NCBI GenBank assembly: GCA_018241695.1
Contig: JAFEDH010000011.1
Span: forward strand, 1-64,000
Direction of reading: 5' to 3'
DNA length: 64,000 bases
DNA from: Pseudomonadota bacterium
Lineage (GTDB): Bacteria > Pseudomonadota > Gammaproteobacteria > Burkholderiales > Rhodocyclaceae
In this document: in pieces, positions 1 to 8,731 of the stretch
How the letters are laid out: each line of letters begins with the position of its first letter
Position numbering within the stretch: position 1 is the stretch's first letter
Made by a program: the position numbers and the translations under genes
The notes under the pieces: model-generated
Told to the model about the DNA's origin: nothing
The model's database searches: none
The model's input: the letters and a program-made list of their open reading frames with translations, nothing else

Positions 1-6
1 AAATGC

Positions 7-35
7 TTGACAGGCGGCTTCTCCTGGCCAATAAT
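7..35 (+). promoter_or_regulatory. sigma70-type promoter upstream of the phasin gene
   Basis: A perfect -35 hexamer TTGACA at 7-12 is followed, after 17 bases, by AATAAT at 30-35, one mismatch from the -10 consensus. It points at the phasin start about 125 bases downstream, so the transcript would carry a leader of roughly 115-120 nt. Assignment is by sequence match only. The upstream gene lies outside the window. Confidence 0.6.
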
Positions 36-161
36 GCGAACCGTGATGCAGTGCAGCATCGGAGTCGGGCAAAACCCCAGACCCGACTGACGATGTGATC
101 GAATTAGTCGTTCAATCATCCGTTGCCCCAATCGCCATCTTTTTGACATAGGAGAAACACC

Positions 162-725
162 ATGTACGCCACTCCCGACAAGTTTGCCGCCGCCAACAAA
201 GCCGGTATCGAAGCCCTGCTGACGATCGCCAACACCACCTTCGCCAGCGTCGAGCGCCTTGCCGCCCTGAACCTGAACACCGCCCGTGCCGCCCTGGAAG
301 ACGGCGTCAGCACCGCCAAGACCGTTCTGGGCGTGAAGGACGTGCAGGACCTGATGGGCCTCCAAGCCAGCCTGGCTCATCCCGCCATCGAAAAGGTCGT
401 TGCCTATTCCCGCGGCGTCTATGAAATTGCCAGCCAGACCCAGGAAGAACTGGGCAAGGTTGCCGAAGCCCAGTACGCCGAATTCCACAAGCAAGTCGGC
501 ACCCTGCTGGACCAGGCCGCCAAGAACGCCCCCGCCGGTTCCGACGTGGCCGTGGCTGCTGTCAAGTCCGCCCTGGCTGCCGCCAACTCCGCTTACGACA
601 ACGTGACCAAGGCCGCCAAGCAAGTTGCCGAAATCGCCGAAGCCAACGTGGCTGCCGCCACCAGCGCCACGGTCAAGGCTGTGAGCGGCAATGCCGTCGC
701 CCCCAAGGCCAAGAAGGCTTCCTAA
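162..725 (+). CDS. phaP: phasin family protein (PHA granule-associated)
   Basis: A 187-residue, Ala/Lys-rich, almost wholly helical protein with no signal peptide, matching the Phasin_2 family in size and pattern. The N-terminal half contains the typical run around residues 1-60 beginning MYATPDKFAAANKAG, and the C-terminus is a low-complexity Ala/Val/Lys tail ending AKKAS. Phasins coat polyhydroxyalkanoate granules in the cytoplasm and influence their number and size. A strong Shine-Dalgarno, TAGGAGA, precedes the ATG, a consensus-like promoter lies at 7-35, and a rho-independent terminator follows at 801-832, so it appears to be a highly expressed single-gene unit. No PHA synthase or depolymerase is in the window. 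Family assignment is confident, but which paralogue this is cannot be told. Confidence 0.9.
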   Translation: MYATPDKFAAANKAGIEALLTIANTTFASVERLAALNLNTARAALEDGVSTAKTVLGVKDVQDLMGLQASLAHPAIEKVVAYSRGVYEIASQTQEELGKVAEAQYAEFHKQVGTLLDQAAKNAPAGSDVAVAAVKSALAAANSAYDNVTKAAKQVAEIAEANVAAATSATVKAVSGNAVAPKAKKAS

Positions 726-800
726 ATCTCTATCGCGGCAGACACGTTCAGGTATTCCGCGAACGATTGTCTCCTCCTCCGACCCCGCAAGGGGCGGTTC

Positions 801-832
801 AAAGCCCTGGCCCTCGGTCAGGGCTTTTTTTT
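801..832 (+). terminator. rho-independent terminator after phasin
   Basis: A 9-bp stem (801-809 with 819-827), a 9-nt loop and a run of eight T (825-832). It lies 75 bases after the phasin stop codon and supports monocistronic transcription. Confidence 0.85.
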
Positions 833-979
833 GCCTGCCGGCGGTACAAAAGCCTCCCACACTGGCGTGGTCGGTGACGGCAGAACATCCCCTTACACAC
901 CCGGTCGTATCTGAAACGCTTACGGGTTGCCCCGGCTCTATTCTCCTGCCCTTGTTCCAGCCATCATCAGGAGAACCGC

Positions 980-1414
980 ATGCAACCCGGCCGTATCCTC
1001 ATCACCTGCGCCCTGGCTTCCAGCATCGCCCTGTCCGCGATCGCCTATGCCGACGAAGCACCCGCACCCGAACAACATGCCAGCAAGTGGTGCCAGCAGA
1101 ATCCGGAGGCGTGTCAGCACTTCAAGGAACGTTGGGAAAAACGCTGCCAGGAAAACCCGCAGCGCTGTGAGGAGCGCAAACAAAAAATGCAGAAAATGCG
1201 CGAGGAATGCGAGAAGGATCCGGAGCCCTGCAAGGCCCGGCGCGAGGAAATGCGCAAGAAAATGCAGGAACGCATGGAAAAGTGGAAACAGCACTGCCAG
1301 GCAGATCCCGGAAAATGCGAAATGAAGAAGCAACCTGGTGATGGGCAGCAGGAAAAACCGCAACCGGGCAATGCATCCCCGATTCCTCGGCAGGCACCGG
1401 AAACCACCCGGTGA
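980..1414 (+). CDS. exported cysteine-repeat protein of unknown function
   Basis: 144 residues. Residues 1-24 form a signal peptide (positive start, hydrophobic core, likely cut after AYA). The mature part is extremely rich in Lys, Glu, Gln and Arg and contains exactly four C-X6-C units, at C38/C45, C56/C63, C77/C84 and C106/C113, each with an Asn-Pro or Asp-Pro inside the loop (CQQNPEAC, CQENPQRC, CEKDPEPC, CQADPGKC). Spacing between units grows (18, 21, 29 residues) and the linkers look helical. The tail after 117 is Gln/Pro-rich and disordered. AGGAGA precedes the ATG at good spacing. I do not recognise the family. Paired cysteines in the periplasm suggest disulphide-stapled helical hairpins or metal binding (inference). 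It is convergent with grxD. Confidence 0.75.
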   Translation: MQPGRILITCALASSIALSAIAYADEAPAPEQHASKWCQQNPEACQHFKERWEKRCQENPQRCEERKQKMQKMREECEKDPEPCKARREEMRKKMQERMEKWKQHCQADPGKCEMKKQPGDGQQEKPQPGNASPIPRQAPETTR

Positions 1415-1459
1415 AGCCAGGCGTACAACGCGCCCCGGCCGGGGCGTGACGAAGCCGGT

Positions 1460-1783
1460 TTACCTGGCGCTGACGATCGGCTCCAGCAGTTGCTGAAGCT
1501 CACCCGACTGATACATCTCGGTGGTGATGTCGCAGCCGCCGACGAACTCGCCCTTCACATAAAGCTGGGGAATGGTGGGCCAGTTGGCATAATCCTTGAT
1601 GCCCTGGCGCACTGCTTCATCGGCCAGCACATTGACGGTGACCATTTCCTCGACACCGCAGGCCTTGAGGATCTGCACCACGCGGGCGGAAAAGCCACAT
1701 TGGGGAAACTGCGCGGTTCCCTTCATGAAGAGCACGACGGGATTTTTGGTGACAGTGTCACGAATCTGCTGCTGGACATCCAT
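1460..1783 (-). CDS. grxD: monothiol glutaredoxin Grx4 family
   Basis: 107 residues with the monothiol active site CGFS (C29, in the context FPQCGFSARV), the diagnostic motif of class II glutaredoxins that bind and deliver [2Fe-2S] clusters, usually with BolA partners. The glutathione-binding region WPTIPQLYVKGEFVGGCD is intact, and the length matches E. coli GrxD. The start is set by TTTAGGAGC upstream of the ATG. It follows prmC on the same strand after 82 bases, as the last gene of a likely hemA-prfA-prmC-grxD cluster, an arrangement common in beta- and gammaproteobacteria. Confidence 0.95.
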   Translation of the reverse strand: MDVQQQIRDTVTKNPVVLFMKGTAQFPQCGFSARVVQILKACGVEEMVTVNVLADEAVRQGIKDYANWPTIPQLYVKGEFVGGCDITTEMYQSGELQQLLEPIVSAR

Positions 1784-1865
1784 GGCGAAGCTCCTAAATA
1801 ATACCTGACAAAAATTATCGGGTTAATTTTACGGGGTGAGTGTGTCGCGGTCAATGCCCAATGCT

Positions 1866-2693
1866 TCAGGCACGGCACCCGCCCGAAACCCGCGGAATAC
1901 CGGCAAGATCACACCAATGGCCAACTTCCCGGAACCCTGCATCTGCCAGCAGCGCTCGCAGCGCAGGGGCCTGATCGTAGCCATGCTCGATCAGCAGCCA
2001 GCCACCGGGAGCCAGACAATCAGGTGCCGACTCCACAATCTGGCGGATGTCGCACAAACCATCCTCTCCACCGGTCAGGGCGGTGGCGGGCTCGAAGCGC
2101 AGATCGCCCCGGGTCAGATGCGGGTCGGCAGCCGCCACATAGGGGGGATTGGATACGATCAGATCGAATAGTTCCCCCGCCAGCGGTGCCATCCAGTGAC
2201 CCTCAACAAACCGTACCGCAGCACCCATTGCCTGTGCGTTGGTGCGTGCGACCCGTAAGGCAGCGGCAGAGGCATCCACCGCTGACACGCAGGGCTGGTG
2301 CAGTTCGAGCGCAAGCGTGATGGCGATGCAACCGCTGCCGGTTCCCAAATCCAGGATACGGGGCTGCGTGAGGGAAATACATTTCTCACGAGCGAGATCG
2401 ACCAGCAGTTCGGTCTCCGGACGCGGGATCAGTACGTCGCGATCCACGATGAAATCGCGGCCATAAAACTCGCGTGTCCCCAGCAGATACGCCACAGGCT
2501 CTCCCTCGCCGCGACGCGCCACCAGTTCGGTGAAGCGTGCAACCTCATCCACCGTCAGAGAATCCTCGCGATGCGCTTCGATCCAGGCACTCCCGCGGCC
2601 CAGTACATGGGACAGCAGCAGACGGGCCTCGCTGGCGCCAATCCGCTGACGTGCTGCGGCCAGCACCTGCGCCAGAGTATTCATCTCCCCCAT
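1866..2693 (-). CDS. prmC: peptide chain release factor N5-glutamine methyltransferase
   Basis: 275 residues. PrmC (HemK) methylates the glutamine of the GGQ motif in release factors RF1 and RF2 using S-adenosylmethionine. The N-terminal helical release-factor-binding domain (about 1-80) is followed by a Rossmann methyltransferase domain with the SAM loop DLGTGSGCIAITLAL and the catalytic signature NPPY (in DLIVSNPPYVA). It begins 31 bases after prfA, its substrate gene, on the same strand. A second in-frame ATG nine bases downstream is an alternative start, and neither has an ideal Shine-Dalgarno. Confidence 0.95.
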   Translation of the reverse strand: MGEMNTLAQVLAAARQRIGASEARLLLSHVLGRGSAWIEAHREDSLTVDEVARFTELVARRGEGEPVAYLLGTREFYGRDFIVDRDVLIPRPETELLVDLAREKCISLTQPRILDLGTGSGCIAITLALELHQPCVSAVDASAAALRVARTNAQAMGAAVRFVEGHWMAPLAGELFDLIVSNPPYVAAADPHLTRGDLRFEPATALTGGEDGLCDIRQIVESAPDCLAPGGWLLIEHGYDQAPALRALLADAGFREVGHWCDLAGIPRVSGGCRA

Positions 2694-2724
2694 CCGGATA
2701 ACGGATACCGGCCGGAAACCGGCA

Positions 2725-3810
2725 TCAAGCCCGTTCCCCGGCCAGGGCAGCCAGCTGTTCGGCCTGATGTTCGGCAGCGAGGGCTGTCAGGACTTCTGCA
2801 AGATCACCATCCATGATGGCGTCGATCTTGTAGAGGGTCAGGTTGATGCGATGATCGGTGACCCGCCCCTGGGGGAAATTGTAGGTACGGATACGCTCGG
2901 ATCGATCTCCGCTGCCAATCAGGCTCTTGCGCGTGGATGCGATCTGCCTCTGCTGTGCCTGTTCGCGTTCGGACTGGATGCGTGCCGCCAGCACACTCAT
3001 GGCCTGAGCCTTGTTGCGATGCTGGGAACGGTCATCCTGGCATTCGACGACGATGCCAGTAGGCAGATGGGTGATCCGTATCGCCGAATCGGTCTTGTTG
3101 ATGTGCTGGCCACCGGCACCACTGGCGCGAAAAGTGTCGACGCGGATATCGGCGGGATTGATCTCAACCGCGCTCACCGCATCCGCTTCCGGCATCACGG
3201 CCACGGTACAGGCCGAGGTATGGATGCGGCCCTGGCTTTCGGTGGCAGGCACGCGTTGTACGCGGTGGCCGCCGGACTCGAACTTGAGCCGGGAATAGGC
3301 ACCCTGCCCTTCGATTCGGCAGATGACTTCCTTGAATCCCCCCAGATCGGACTCGCTGCGCGACACCACCTCCACTTTCCAGCGCTGGCGTTCGGCATAG
3401 CGGGAATACATGCGGAACAGATCACCGGCAAACAGCGCCGACTCATCTCCACCGGTACCGGCGCGAATCTCAAGGAAGATATTCTTTTCGTCGTGGGGAT
3501 CCCGGGGTAGCAGAGCCCGCTGCATCTCGTCCGCCAGGCGCGCCATCTCGTCCTGGGCAGCCACGATCTCTCCGCTCGCCAGTTCCTTCAGTTCCGCATC
3601 GGCCAGCATCTCCCGCGCGCCGGCCAGATCGGAGCCCGCCTTGCGCCAGGCGGCATAGAGGGCAACCACCGGCTCGATCTCGGCATGTTCCCGCACCAGC
3701 CTGCGATAGCTTTCCATATCGCGCGTCGCTTCCGTGCTGGATAGCAGGGCATCGAGCTCTTCCTTGCGCAATTCAAGGGTATCGAGTTTTTCGAGAATGC
3801 TGGATTTCAT
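2725..3810 (-). CDS. prfA: peptide chain release factor 1
   Basis: 361 residues from the ATG giving [11 protein letters not shown] longer in-frame reading upstream lacks family similarity and was discarded. RF1 recognises UAA and UAG stop codons and releases the nascent peptide. The stop-codon recognition tripeptide PAT is at 188-190 and the GGQ catalytic loop at 233-235 ([16 protein letters not shown]), both at the E. coli positions. It sits between hemA (58 bases upstream) and prmC, the standard order. The matched RF1/PrmC pair indicates normal stop-codon usage. Confidence 0.97.
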   Translation of the reverse strand: MKSSILEKLDTLELRKEELDALLSSTEATRDMESYRRLVREHAEIEPVVALYAAWRKAGSDLAGAREMLADAELKELASGEIVAAQDEMARLADEMQRALLPRDPHDEKNIFLEIRAGTGGDESALFAGDLFRMYSRYAERQRWKVEVVSRSESDLGGFKEVICRIEGQGAYSRLKFESGGHRVQRVPATESQGRIHTSACTVAVMPEADAVSAVEINPADIRVDTFRASGAGGQHINKTDSAIRITHLPTGIVVECQDDRSQHRNKAQAMSVLAARIQSEREQAQQRQIASTRKSLIGSGDRSERIRTYNFPQGRVTDHRINLTLYKIDAIMDGDLAEVLTALAAEHQAEQLAALAGERA

Positions 3811-3868
3811 GACGATAAAAAAGAAACGGCCCTCCCGCCGGCAAGGGCCATGGAAAAGCGGCGCAGCG

Positions 3869-5119
3869 CTATTTGTGATGCAGGCGGTAGATGCGGGAAA
3901 TAAGGCTGGCGACCTCGCCACGCTCCTCACCCTCGCTCTGGGTCAGCGCCTGGGTGGGTCCATGGATCAGCTTGTTGGTCAGCCCCTGCGAAAGCGCCTC
4001 CAGCACCTGCGCCGGATCATCGCCCCGGTTCAGGAGTTTCACGGCATGCTCCAGTTCGTGGCGACGGGCACGCTCGGCGGCATCGCGCAGGGCACGGATG
4101 GTGGGCACCATCTCGCGTGCCTCCACCCAGTGCAGAAACTGCCGCACCTGGGTATCGATGATGGCCTCGGCTTCAATCACCGCGGCCTGGCGCGACTCCA
4201 GCCCGTGTTCGACGATCTGGGCCAGGTCGTCGAGGGTATAGAGAAATACATCGTCCAGCGCTCCAACTTCGGACTCGATGTCGCGGGGCAAAGCCAGATC
4301 CACCATCACCATGGGTCGATGACGACGCGCCTTGAGGGCGCGCTCCACCGTCCCCAGACCGATGACGGGCAGGGGACTGGCGGTACAGGCGACCACGATG
4401 TCATAGTCCGCGAGACGCTCACCCAGATCGTCCAGACGCAGGGCATTGCCACCGAAGCGGGCAGCCAGGCTCTGGGCTTTTTCCAGCGTGCGGTTGACCA
4501 CTGTCAGCTGACGCGGCTGCTCGCCGGCAAAGTGGGCCACACAAAGCTCGATCATTTCCCCGGCGCCGACGAAGAGCACACGCTGGTTGGCGATGCTCTC
4601 GAAGATGCGGCCGGAAAGATGTACCGCCGCCGCTGCCATGGAGACGATGTTGGCACCGATCGCGGTTGTCGAGCGAACCTCCTTGGCGACCGCGAAAGTG
4701 CGCTGGAACAGCTTGTTGAGCAGCGTGCCAAGTGTGCCGGCCTCTTCCGCGGTGCGTGCCGCCAGTTTCATCTGCCCCAGAATCTGGGGCTCTCCCAGCA
4801 CCATCGAGTCGAGGCCACTGGCAACACGAAACATGTGACGCACCGCATCCCGTTGCGGATGGGTGTAGAGATGGGGACGAATCTGCTGCAGCGGCAGGCG
4901 ATGATAGTCGGCCAGCCATTGCACTGCATCCACGGGGGATTCCGTCGCGCAATAAACCTCGGTGCGATTGCAGGTGGACAATATCGCCGCCTCCCGCACC
5001 GGCCGCTCCCGCAATAATTCGTTCAAGGCATGGGGCAGGCGCACCAGATCAAACACCAGCCGCTCGCGCAAGGCGAGTGGAGCGGTGTGATGATTGAGAC
5101 CGAGGGCAAAAACCTGCAT
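3869..5119 (-). CDS. hemA: glutamyl-tRNA reductase
   Basis: 416 residues from the ATG giving [14 protein letters not shown]. It catalyses NADPH-dependent reduction of Glu-tRNA to glutamate-1-semialdehyde, the first committed step of C5-pathway heme synthesis. The catalytic cysteine is C50 in the signature [11 protein letters not shown], and the NADPH site [12 protein letters not shown] and the C-terminal helical dimerisation domain are present. The open frame extends 58 codons further upstream, but that part has no family similarity. A candidate -10 element (TATAAT on the minus strand, 5160-5165) lies 41 bases before this start. First gene of the hemA-prfA-prmC cluster. Confidence 0.96.
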   Translation of the reverse strand: MQVFALGLNHHTAPLALRERLVFDLVRLPHALNELLRERPVREAAILSTCNRTEVYCATESPVDAVQWLADYHRLPLQQIRPHLYTHPQRDAVRHMFRVASGLDSMVLGEPQILGQMKLAARTAEEAGTLGTLLNKLFQRTFAVAKEVRSTTAIGANIVSMAAAAVHLSGRIFESIANQRVLFVGAGEMIELCVAHFAGEQPRQLTVVNRTLEKAQSLAARFGGNALRLDDLGERLADYDIVVACTASPLPVIGLGTVERALKARRHRPMVMVDLALPRDIESEVGALDDVFLYTLDDLAQIVEHGLESRQAAVIEAEAIIDTQVRQFLHWVEAREMVPTIRALRDAAERARRHELEHAVKLLNRGDDPAQVLEALSQGLTNKLIHGPTQALTQSEGEERGEVASLISRIYRLHHK

Positions 5120-5159
5120 GAAAGCCGTGAATGCGGGACATGAAATGGAACCGGGCCGA

Positions 5160-5165
5160 ATTATA
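5160..5165 (-). promoter_or_regulatory. candidate -10 element for hemA
   Basis: Minus-strand TATAAT, 41 bases upstream of the chosen hemA start. No convincing -35 hexamer is seen at 16-18 bases, so this is a tentative promoter. If right, it excludes the longer hemA reading, whose start would lie upstream of the promoter. Confidence 0.35.
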
Positions 5166-5364
5166 GTCCCCTCCTCCGCTGCCCCGAGCACGCCCTGCCA
5201 CGCCTCTCTGAGCGCCATTCGGCCCAGTTGACCCTCCCAGCACAATGCCATGGCTGATACGCAGGTACCGGGTGCCATTTCTCGGCTGGTCACGGACCAT
5301 CTCCATCCCGGGCAGGCGGCGGCTGGCCTTATAGTACGCAGTCCATCCGCCTTACCTTCACATC

Positions 5365-6555
5365 ATGGCCCTGATGCCCTTCGCCGCCGCCAAAGCGGCT
5401 CTGCTCGCCACCGCCCACCCGGTGGCCGATACCGAATGTCTCGACCTGGCTGATGCCGGCAAACGCATACTGGCCGAGGATCTGATCTCCCCGCTCACCG
5501 TGCCTCCCTTCGATAACTCGGCCATGGATGGCTATGCCTTGCGGGCTTCGGATGCCGGCGCTCCCGGCACCAGTCTGCCGGTGGTGCTGCGGGTGGCAGC
5601 GGGAGATGCGCCCGGAACCCTGCCAACCGGCACGGCGGCCCGGATCTTCACTGGAGCACCAATGCCTGCCGGCGCCGATGCGGTGATCATGCAGGAACAA
5701 TGCCGCGAAACCAGCGGTCAGGTACTGCTGTCCGTCACACCCGCCACGGGGGATCATGTCCGTTATGCCGGCGCCGATATCCGTGCCGGGCAGACGATAC
5801 TCGCCGCCGGCACGGCGCTTGGCGCGGGTTCATTGGGTCTGGCCGCATCGGTGGGTCTGGCTCGCGTGCCGGTATACCGGCGCCTGCGGGTGGCGCTGCT
5901 GTGCACCGGGGATGAACTTCGCAATCCGGGCGAATCCCTTGGGCCAGGACAGATTTACAACGCCAACCGTTACACGATGCGCGGCTTTCTCGATGCACTG
6001 GACATCGACATTCTGGATCTGGGCATCATCGCCGATAACCGCGATGCCACCCGTGCCGCCCTGCGCCAGGCAGCGACCGGGGCCGATCTCATTCTCGCCA
6101 GTGGCGGTATGTCGGCAGGCGAGGAAGATCACATGGTCGCAGCGGTAGCAGCCGAGGGACGTATCGATACGTGGCAGGTGGCCATGAAACCGGGCAAGCC
6201 CCTGGCCTTCGGCAGCGTTGGCAACACCGCCTTCATCGGCCTGCCGGGAAATCCGGTAGCCGTCTGGGTGGGCATGCATCTGCTGGCGGTGCCCTTCCTG
6301 CGCAAGCGCCAGGGACTGCGACGCTTTGATGCACCGATGGAAAGGCGTCTTGCCGGTTTCAGCTACACCGTCAAAGGCAACCGGCTGGAATTCATCCGTG
6401 TCCGCCATGGCGACGACGGGCGGCTTGAATGCTTTCCCGACCAAAGCTCGGGCGTGCTCTCTTCGGCAGTATGGGCCGACGGCCTGGCGGCGCTGCCTGC
6501 CGGCACACAGGTGGCCCCTGGAGACTGGGTAGATTATCTGCCAGGGCCACGCTGA
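5365..6555 (+). CDS. moeA: molybdopterin molybdenumtransferase
   Basis: 396 residues. MoeA inserts molybdate into adenylylated molybdopterin, the last step in making molybdenum cofactor. The signatures are PPFDNSAMDGYAL near residue 50, the MPT-binding-domain motif ASGGMSAGEEDH and GLPGNPVAVWVG, and the C-terminal domain IV is complete. The gene stands alone, divergent from hemA and convergent with yhhQ, with no other moa/mob gene in the window. Its presence implies molybdoenzymes, as expected in a denitrifier or an anaerobic aromatic degrader (inference). Confidence 0.95.
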   Translation: MALMPFAAAKAALLATAHPVADTECLDLADAGKRILAEDLISPLTVPPFDNSAMDGYALRASDAGAPGTSLPVVLRVAAGDAPGTLPTGTAARIFTGAPMPAGADAVIMQEQCRETSGQVLLSVTPATGDHVRYAGADIRAGQTILAAGTALGAGSLGLAASVGLARVPVYRRLRVALLCTGDELRNPGESLGPGQIYNANRYTMRGFLDALDIDILDLGIIADNRDATRAALRQAATGADLILASGGMSAGEEDHMVAAVAAEGRIDTWQVAMKPGKPLAFGSVGNTAFIGLPGNPVAVWVGMHLLAVPFLRKRQGLRRFDAPMERRLAGFSYTVKGNRLEFIRVRHGDDGRLECFPDQSSGVLSSAVWADGLAALPAGTQVAPGDWVDYLPGPR

Positions 6556-6575
6556 GACCTCACCCCGAATCGCGG

Positions 6576-7301
6576 CTACACCCGATAGCGAAAGGGTGTG
6601 AAATTCGTGTGGCGGTCATACCAGTCCTCGTTTTCCTTGCGCTTGAGGAAATTCACCACCTTGTACGTCACGGGGGTCATGACCACTTCCCAGCCCGTCT
6701 TGAGCACATACTGGGCAATGGTTACCTCGATGATTTGCGCAGTCGGCCAGATGCCGTAAAAGGCAATCGTATAAAACAGTGCCGAATCCACCAGCTCGCC
6801 CACCACGGTCGAGCCGATGGTTCGGGTCCACAGCCACTTTCCCGACGTGGCGATTTTCATTTTTGCCAGTACATAGCTGTTGGCGAAGCTGCCACTCCAG
6901 AAAGCCAGCATGGAGGCCGCCGCGATACGCGGGGTGATGCCGAATACGGCCTGCAGATGCTTCTGGTATTCCTGGTTGAAATCCCCGTCCGCGGCTGGCA
7001 GGCCCACCACCACGGTTGCCATGAGGCTGGCGAAGGCCAGCGCGCCGAATCCCGCCCACACCACGCGCCGGTCCCGGCCATAACCGTACACCTCGGTCAG
7101 CACATCGCCGAAAATGTAGGAAATGGGGAAAAACAGGGTGCCGGCACCAAATACCACGACACCGATCACCGGCAGATCCATCTGTGCCGCCTTGGCCGCG
7201 CCGATGAAGTTGGAACAAAGCAGCACGGCAACGAAGGCCGCCATGATGAAGTCATAGTATTTGTATTGCCGCTGCGAAGCAGGGTGCGTGGTCTGGTTCA
7301 T
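6576..7301 (-). CDS. yhhQ: queuosine precursor transporter
   Basis: 241 residues from the ATG giving MNQTTHPASQRQYKYYD, chosen because AAGAGAAG precedes it at good spacing (an ATG 11 codons upstream is the alternative). It belongs to the DUF165/VUT family, integral inner-membrane proteins with about six membrane segments. Family hallmarks visible are the start KYYDFIMAAFVAVLLCSNFI, the motif PISYIFGDVLTEVYGYGRDR, and ANSYVLAKMK. E. coli YhhQ imports preQ0/preQ1 for queuosine synthesis. queA and tgt, the enzymes that use preQ1, are 26 kb away in this window and no preQ0 biosynthetic gene is present here, so salvage is plausible (inference). The leader can form alternative hairpins (see findings). 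Confidence 0.9.
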   Translation of the reverse strand: MNQTTHPASQRQYKYYDFIMAAFVAVLLCSNFIGAAKAAQMDLPVIGVVVFGAGTLFFPISYIFGDVLTEVYGYGRDRRVVWAGFGALAFASLMATVVVGLPAADGDFNQEYQKHLQAVFGITPRIAAASMLAFWSGSFANSYVLAKMKIATSGKWLWTRTIGSTVVGELVDSALFYTIAFYGIWPTAQIIEVTIAQYVLKTGWEVVMTPVTYKVVNFLKRKENEDWYDRHTNFTPFRYRV

Positions 7302-7494
7302 GATCGGCTTCTCTTGGGCTGGGGGTAACGCCAATGCTAGCGATTAAGCCGGTCTGGCACTAGCCCTTGCGGGCTCGGGAGGGTCCACCCCGAAGGGCTG
7401 TTTGGATTACACTTGCCACCCGGCCCGGCTCCAGCACAATGATCAGAACATGCCGGCGCATCGTCCGATAACCGCCCCGATAGGAACCCGACAC

Positions 7495-8664
7495 ATGCAA
7501 ACCGTTGAAAGCCTGACCCAAGCCGTCGAGGAACTGCTCCCGGTCATTGAAAGCCGCCGCAAACAAACCCGCGAGGACCGCAAGGTGCCCGTGGAAACCG
7601 TCGAAGCCCTCAGGAAAGCCGGCTTCTTCCGCCTGCTCCAGCCCAAACAGTTCGGCGGCATGGAAGCCTCCCCGGATGTTTTCTTCCGCCTGCAAAGCCG
7701 CATCGCAGAAGCCTGCATGAGCACCGCCTGGGGCTGCGGCATCATCGCCGTCCATGCCTATCAGGTGGCCCTGATGGACCGCCGCGCCCAGCGCGACGTC
7801 TTCGGCAAGGATCAGGATACCCGCGTCTCCTCGGCCTATGCTCCCGTCGGCAAGGTGGAACGTGTGGAAGGTGGATTCATGCTCTCCGGCCGCTGGGGCT
7901 GGAGTTCCGGCAGCGCCCATTGCACCTGGGTACTGCTGGGCGCCATCGTTCCGGACGACTTCGCCAACAACGGCAATTCCTTCCTCCACGGATACCGGAC
8001 TTTCCTCGTGCCCCAGCCCGACTACGTTATTGGCGGCAACTGGGAGCCGATGGGATTGCAGGGCACCGGCTCCTACGACATCATCATCGACAAGCCGGTG
8101 TTCGTGCCCGACTACCGCACCCATCGCCAGCTGGATGGCTACAACTGTACCAACCCGGGCTACGACGGCGACGAATCCTGGCTCTACCATATCCCATGGG
8201 CCCAGCTCTTCGCCCGTACCGTGTGCACCCCCGCCATCGGCGCCACCAAATGCGCGCTGAACACCTTCATCCGCAACCTGCAGAAGGGCGGCAACACCAA
8301 CGACGCCACCAAGAAACCCCAGGATCCTGACGTGCTGGCCCGTATCGCCAAGGCGGCCAACCTGATCGACGAAGTGGAAAGCGTGCTGGCGCTGCACATG
8401 AAGAGCATCAACGAGCAGAGCATGACCCTGATCGATCGCGTCAAGCGCCGCTACCAGACCAGCCTGGTGATCGAGAAGTGCATCCAGGCTGTCGACCTGC
8501 TCTACAACGTCTCCGGCGGCATGAGTGTTTTCGACAGCGAAATGCGCCAGCTCTGGATGGATATCCATACCGCCCGCGCCCATGTGGCCAACAACCCTAC
8601 GGCCTTCGAGCGCAACTATGGCAACGTGCTGATGGGTAACCCCAACACCGACACCTTCATCTGA
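7495..8664 (+). CDS. FADH2/FMNH2-dependent monooxygenase, HsaA-like (acyl-CoA dehydrogenase fold)
   Basis: 389 residues from the ATG giving MQTVESLTQAVEEL, which has TAGGAA upstream. In-frame ATGs further upstream give poor N-termini. The fold is acyl-CoA dehydrogenase-like, but the features are those of the two-component flavin hydroxylase group (HsaA of steroid degradation, HpaH/C2 hydroxylases): the start LRKAGFFRLLQPKQFGG, the segment STAWGCGIIAVHAYQ, the flavin region GRWGWSSGSAHCTW, and GLQGTGSYD. Length agrees with HsaA (394). HsaA hydroxylates the phenolic A ring of the secosteroid 3-HSA. No flavin reductase partner (HsaB) is adjacent, so reduced flavin must come from elsewhere. It is followed by a hairpin and a TonB receptor. 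Substrate is uncertain: other phenols are possible. Confidence 0.8.
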   Translation: MQTVESLTQAVEELLPVIESRRKQTREDRKVPVETVEALRKAGFFRLLQPKQFGGMEASPDVFFRLQSRIAEACMSTAWGCGIIAVHAYQVALMDRRAQRDVFGKDQDTRVSSAYAPVGKVERVEGGFMLSGRWGWSSGSAHCTWVLLGAIVPDDFANNGNSFLHGYRTFLVPQPDYVIGGNWEPMGLQGTGSYDIIIDKPVFVPDYRTHRQLDGYNCTNPGYDGDESWLYHIPWAQLFARTVCTPAIGATKCALNTFIRNLQKGGNTNDATKKPQDPDVLARIAKAANLIDEVESVLALHMKSINEQSMTLIDRVKRRYQTSLVIEKCIQAVDLLYNVSGGMSVFDSEMRQLWMDIHTARAHVANNPTAFERNYGNVLMGNPNTDTFI

Positions 8665-8685
8665 TTACCCCCCGGCAATTCTCAC

Positions 8686-8711
8686 AAAAGCCACGCATGC
8701 GTGGCTTTTTT
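8686..8711 (+). terminator. hairpin terminator between the monooxygenase and the TonB receptor
   Basis: An 11-bp perfect inverted repeat (8686-8696 with 8699-8709) closing on a 2-base centre, so the RNA loop would be 4-6 nt, followed by T residues through 8711. It begins 21 bases after the monooxygenase stop and ends only 20 bases before the receptor start codon. Confidence 0.75.
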
Positions 8712-8731
8712 AATTCCCAGAAGAACAGAAC

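Noticed and set aside
3811..3930. 40-codon N-terminal extension of prfA
   Set aside because: No similarity to RF1 and no ribosome site; the family start at 3810 aligns with E. coli motif positions.
7355..7370. TGGCAC followed by TTGC resembling a sigma54 promoter before the HsaA-like gene
   Set aside because: The GG-to-GC spacing is 11 bases instead of the strict 10, so it does not fit the -24/-12 rule.
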